DNA of 64,000 nucleotides, from assembly GCA_016859345.1 (NCBI GenBank), contig CM029121.1:2561329-2625328 (forward strand), written 5' to 3'. Position numbers and translations under genes: made by a program. This document shows positions 63,538-64,000 of the stretch, one piece after another. This stretch comes from Istiophorus platypterus (lineage: Eukaryota > Chordata > Actinopteri > Istiophoriformes > Istiophoridae). The notes beneath the pieces are model-generated. The model worked only from the letters and a program-made list of their open reading frames with translations. It made no database searches and was not told where the DNA came from. The stretch's first letter is position 1; the number at the start of each line of letters is the position of its first letter.

Positions 63538-63551
63538 GTGCCCCCTGCAGG
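63538..63551 (-). promoter_or_regulatory. CTCF-like motif
   Basis: The - strand reads CCTGCAGGGGGCAC, one base from the CTCF core consensus. It lies about 11.6 kb upstream of the bcar1 start, in the same orientation as the motif at 14203. Confidence 0.45.
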
Positions 63552-64000
63552 CAGTCAAACATTCTACAGAACACCTGGAGGACAGGGAGGGACCACAAAA
63601 CATACAACACATTCATGAGCAGAGAAAACACACAAGGTAATGTGTGTGTGTGACCAAGAGTCTTTTCTTCTAATGTGAATGTTTATATCTTCAACAATAT
63701 AAGTAAGCATTTGATGAAATAAGCTTAAGTGAGCCTTACCTTCTGCCATATATCATTTGAAATCTGGCCTTTCACACACTCAAACACACATCACACACAC
63801 AGGGGAGTTACTATGGCAACTGAGCCTGAAGGTCCAGTGAATCAGTCTGGGCCGATCTAGATTTGCTGATAACACATATAAAGGACACGAACACTTGCAG
63901 TTCCACAGCCCACACATCTTCACACAGGTTGAAGAGAAATAACACATTTGCACCTGCATGTCCAGAGATGCACACACACACAGAGGTGGCACAGTATTTG

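Larger units (their letters stand above)
52451..64000. other. Upstream flank of bcar1, no gene recognised
   Basis: I found no coding exon or RNA gene that I would defend. Contents: Tc1-like debris at about 52825-53100 and 57388-57917, dispersed repeat copies at about 54075-54200 and 56090-56470, long CA/GT arrays at 56905, 59621 and 60134, an (AT)n run at 60975, and a CTCF-like motif at 63538. The remainder looks like unique AT-rich non-coding DNA. Confidence 0.6.

Overview
The window is vertebrate genomic DNA, most likely from a spiny-rayed (percomorph) teleost fish. It is intron-rich, has no bacterial-style gene packing, and carries an extreme density of (CA)n/(GT)n microsatellites. Several stretches resemble dispersed repeats that I recall from many fish loci. 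The fish assignment rests on the repeats and on a teleost-like BCAR1 sequence; I could not run a database search.

Two protein-coding genes are supported. (1) At the left, on the + strand, are the last three coding exons (2316-2434, 4978-5088, 5279-5392) of a C-factor-like short-chain dehydrogenase/reductase. They hold the YxxxK catalytic motif, the HPGWVRTDMGG loop and the conserved C-terminus; the Rossmann N-terminal half is not visible. (2) Filling most of the rest, on the - strand, is a complete coding sequence for bcar1 (p130Cas): eight coding exons from the ATG at 51942 to the stop at 10483. It encodes 968 residues by my exon arithmetic. The order is a 4-codon first exon, an SH3/linker exon, three exons of the YxxP substrate domain, a large serine-rich/Src-binding exon, a small exon, and the C-terminal FAT-like exon. 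Every coding exon is a whole number of codons and every intron is phase 0. The two genes converge tail to tail across about 5.1 kb.

Layout: 1-5392 SDR gene; 5393-10482 shared 3' flank with polyadenylation candidates, a dispersed repeat and CTCF-like motifs; 10483-15925 bcar1 exons 8 to 4; 19757-19906 exon 3; 32211-32951 exon 2; about 19 kb of intron 1 with many microsatellites and some strong regulatory motifs (an RFX X-box cluster, a twin AP-1 palindrome); 51931-51942 coding exon 1; 52-64 kb upstream flank with Tc1/mariner-type debris, microsatellites and no recognised gene.

bcar1 encodes an adaptor that is phosphorylated on its YxxP repeats by Src-family kinases downstream of integrins and FAK, and recruits Crk. 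No previously undescribed multi-gene system is evident. The most interesting signals are non-coding: an echo of a bcar1 substrate-domain exon inside intron 2, a transposase motif amplified as a 38-bp tandem array, dinucleotide repeats placed just downstream of several bcar1 splice donors, three half-sites of an RFX element in 21 bp, and local families of dispersed repeats.
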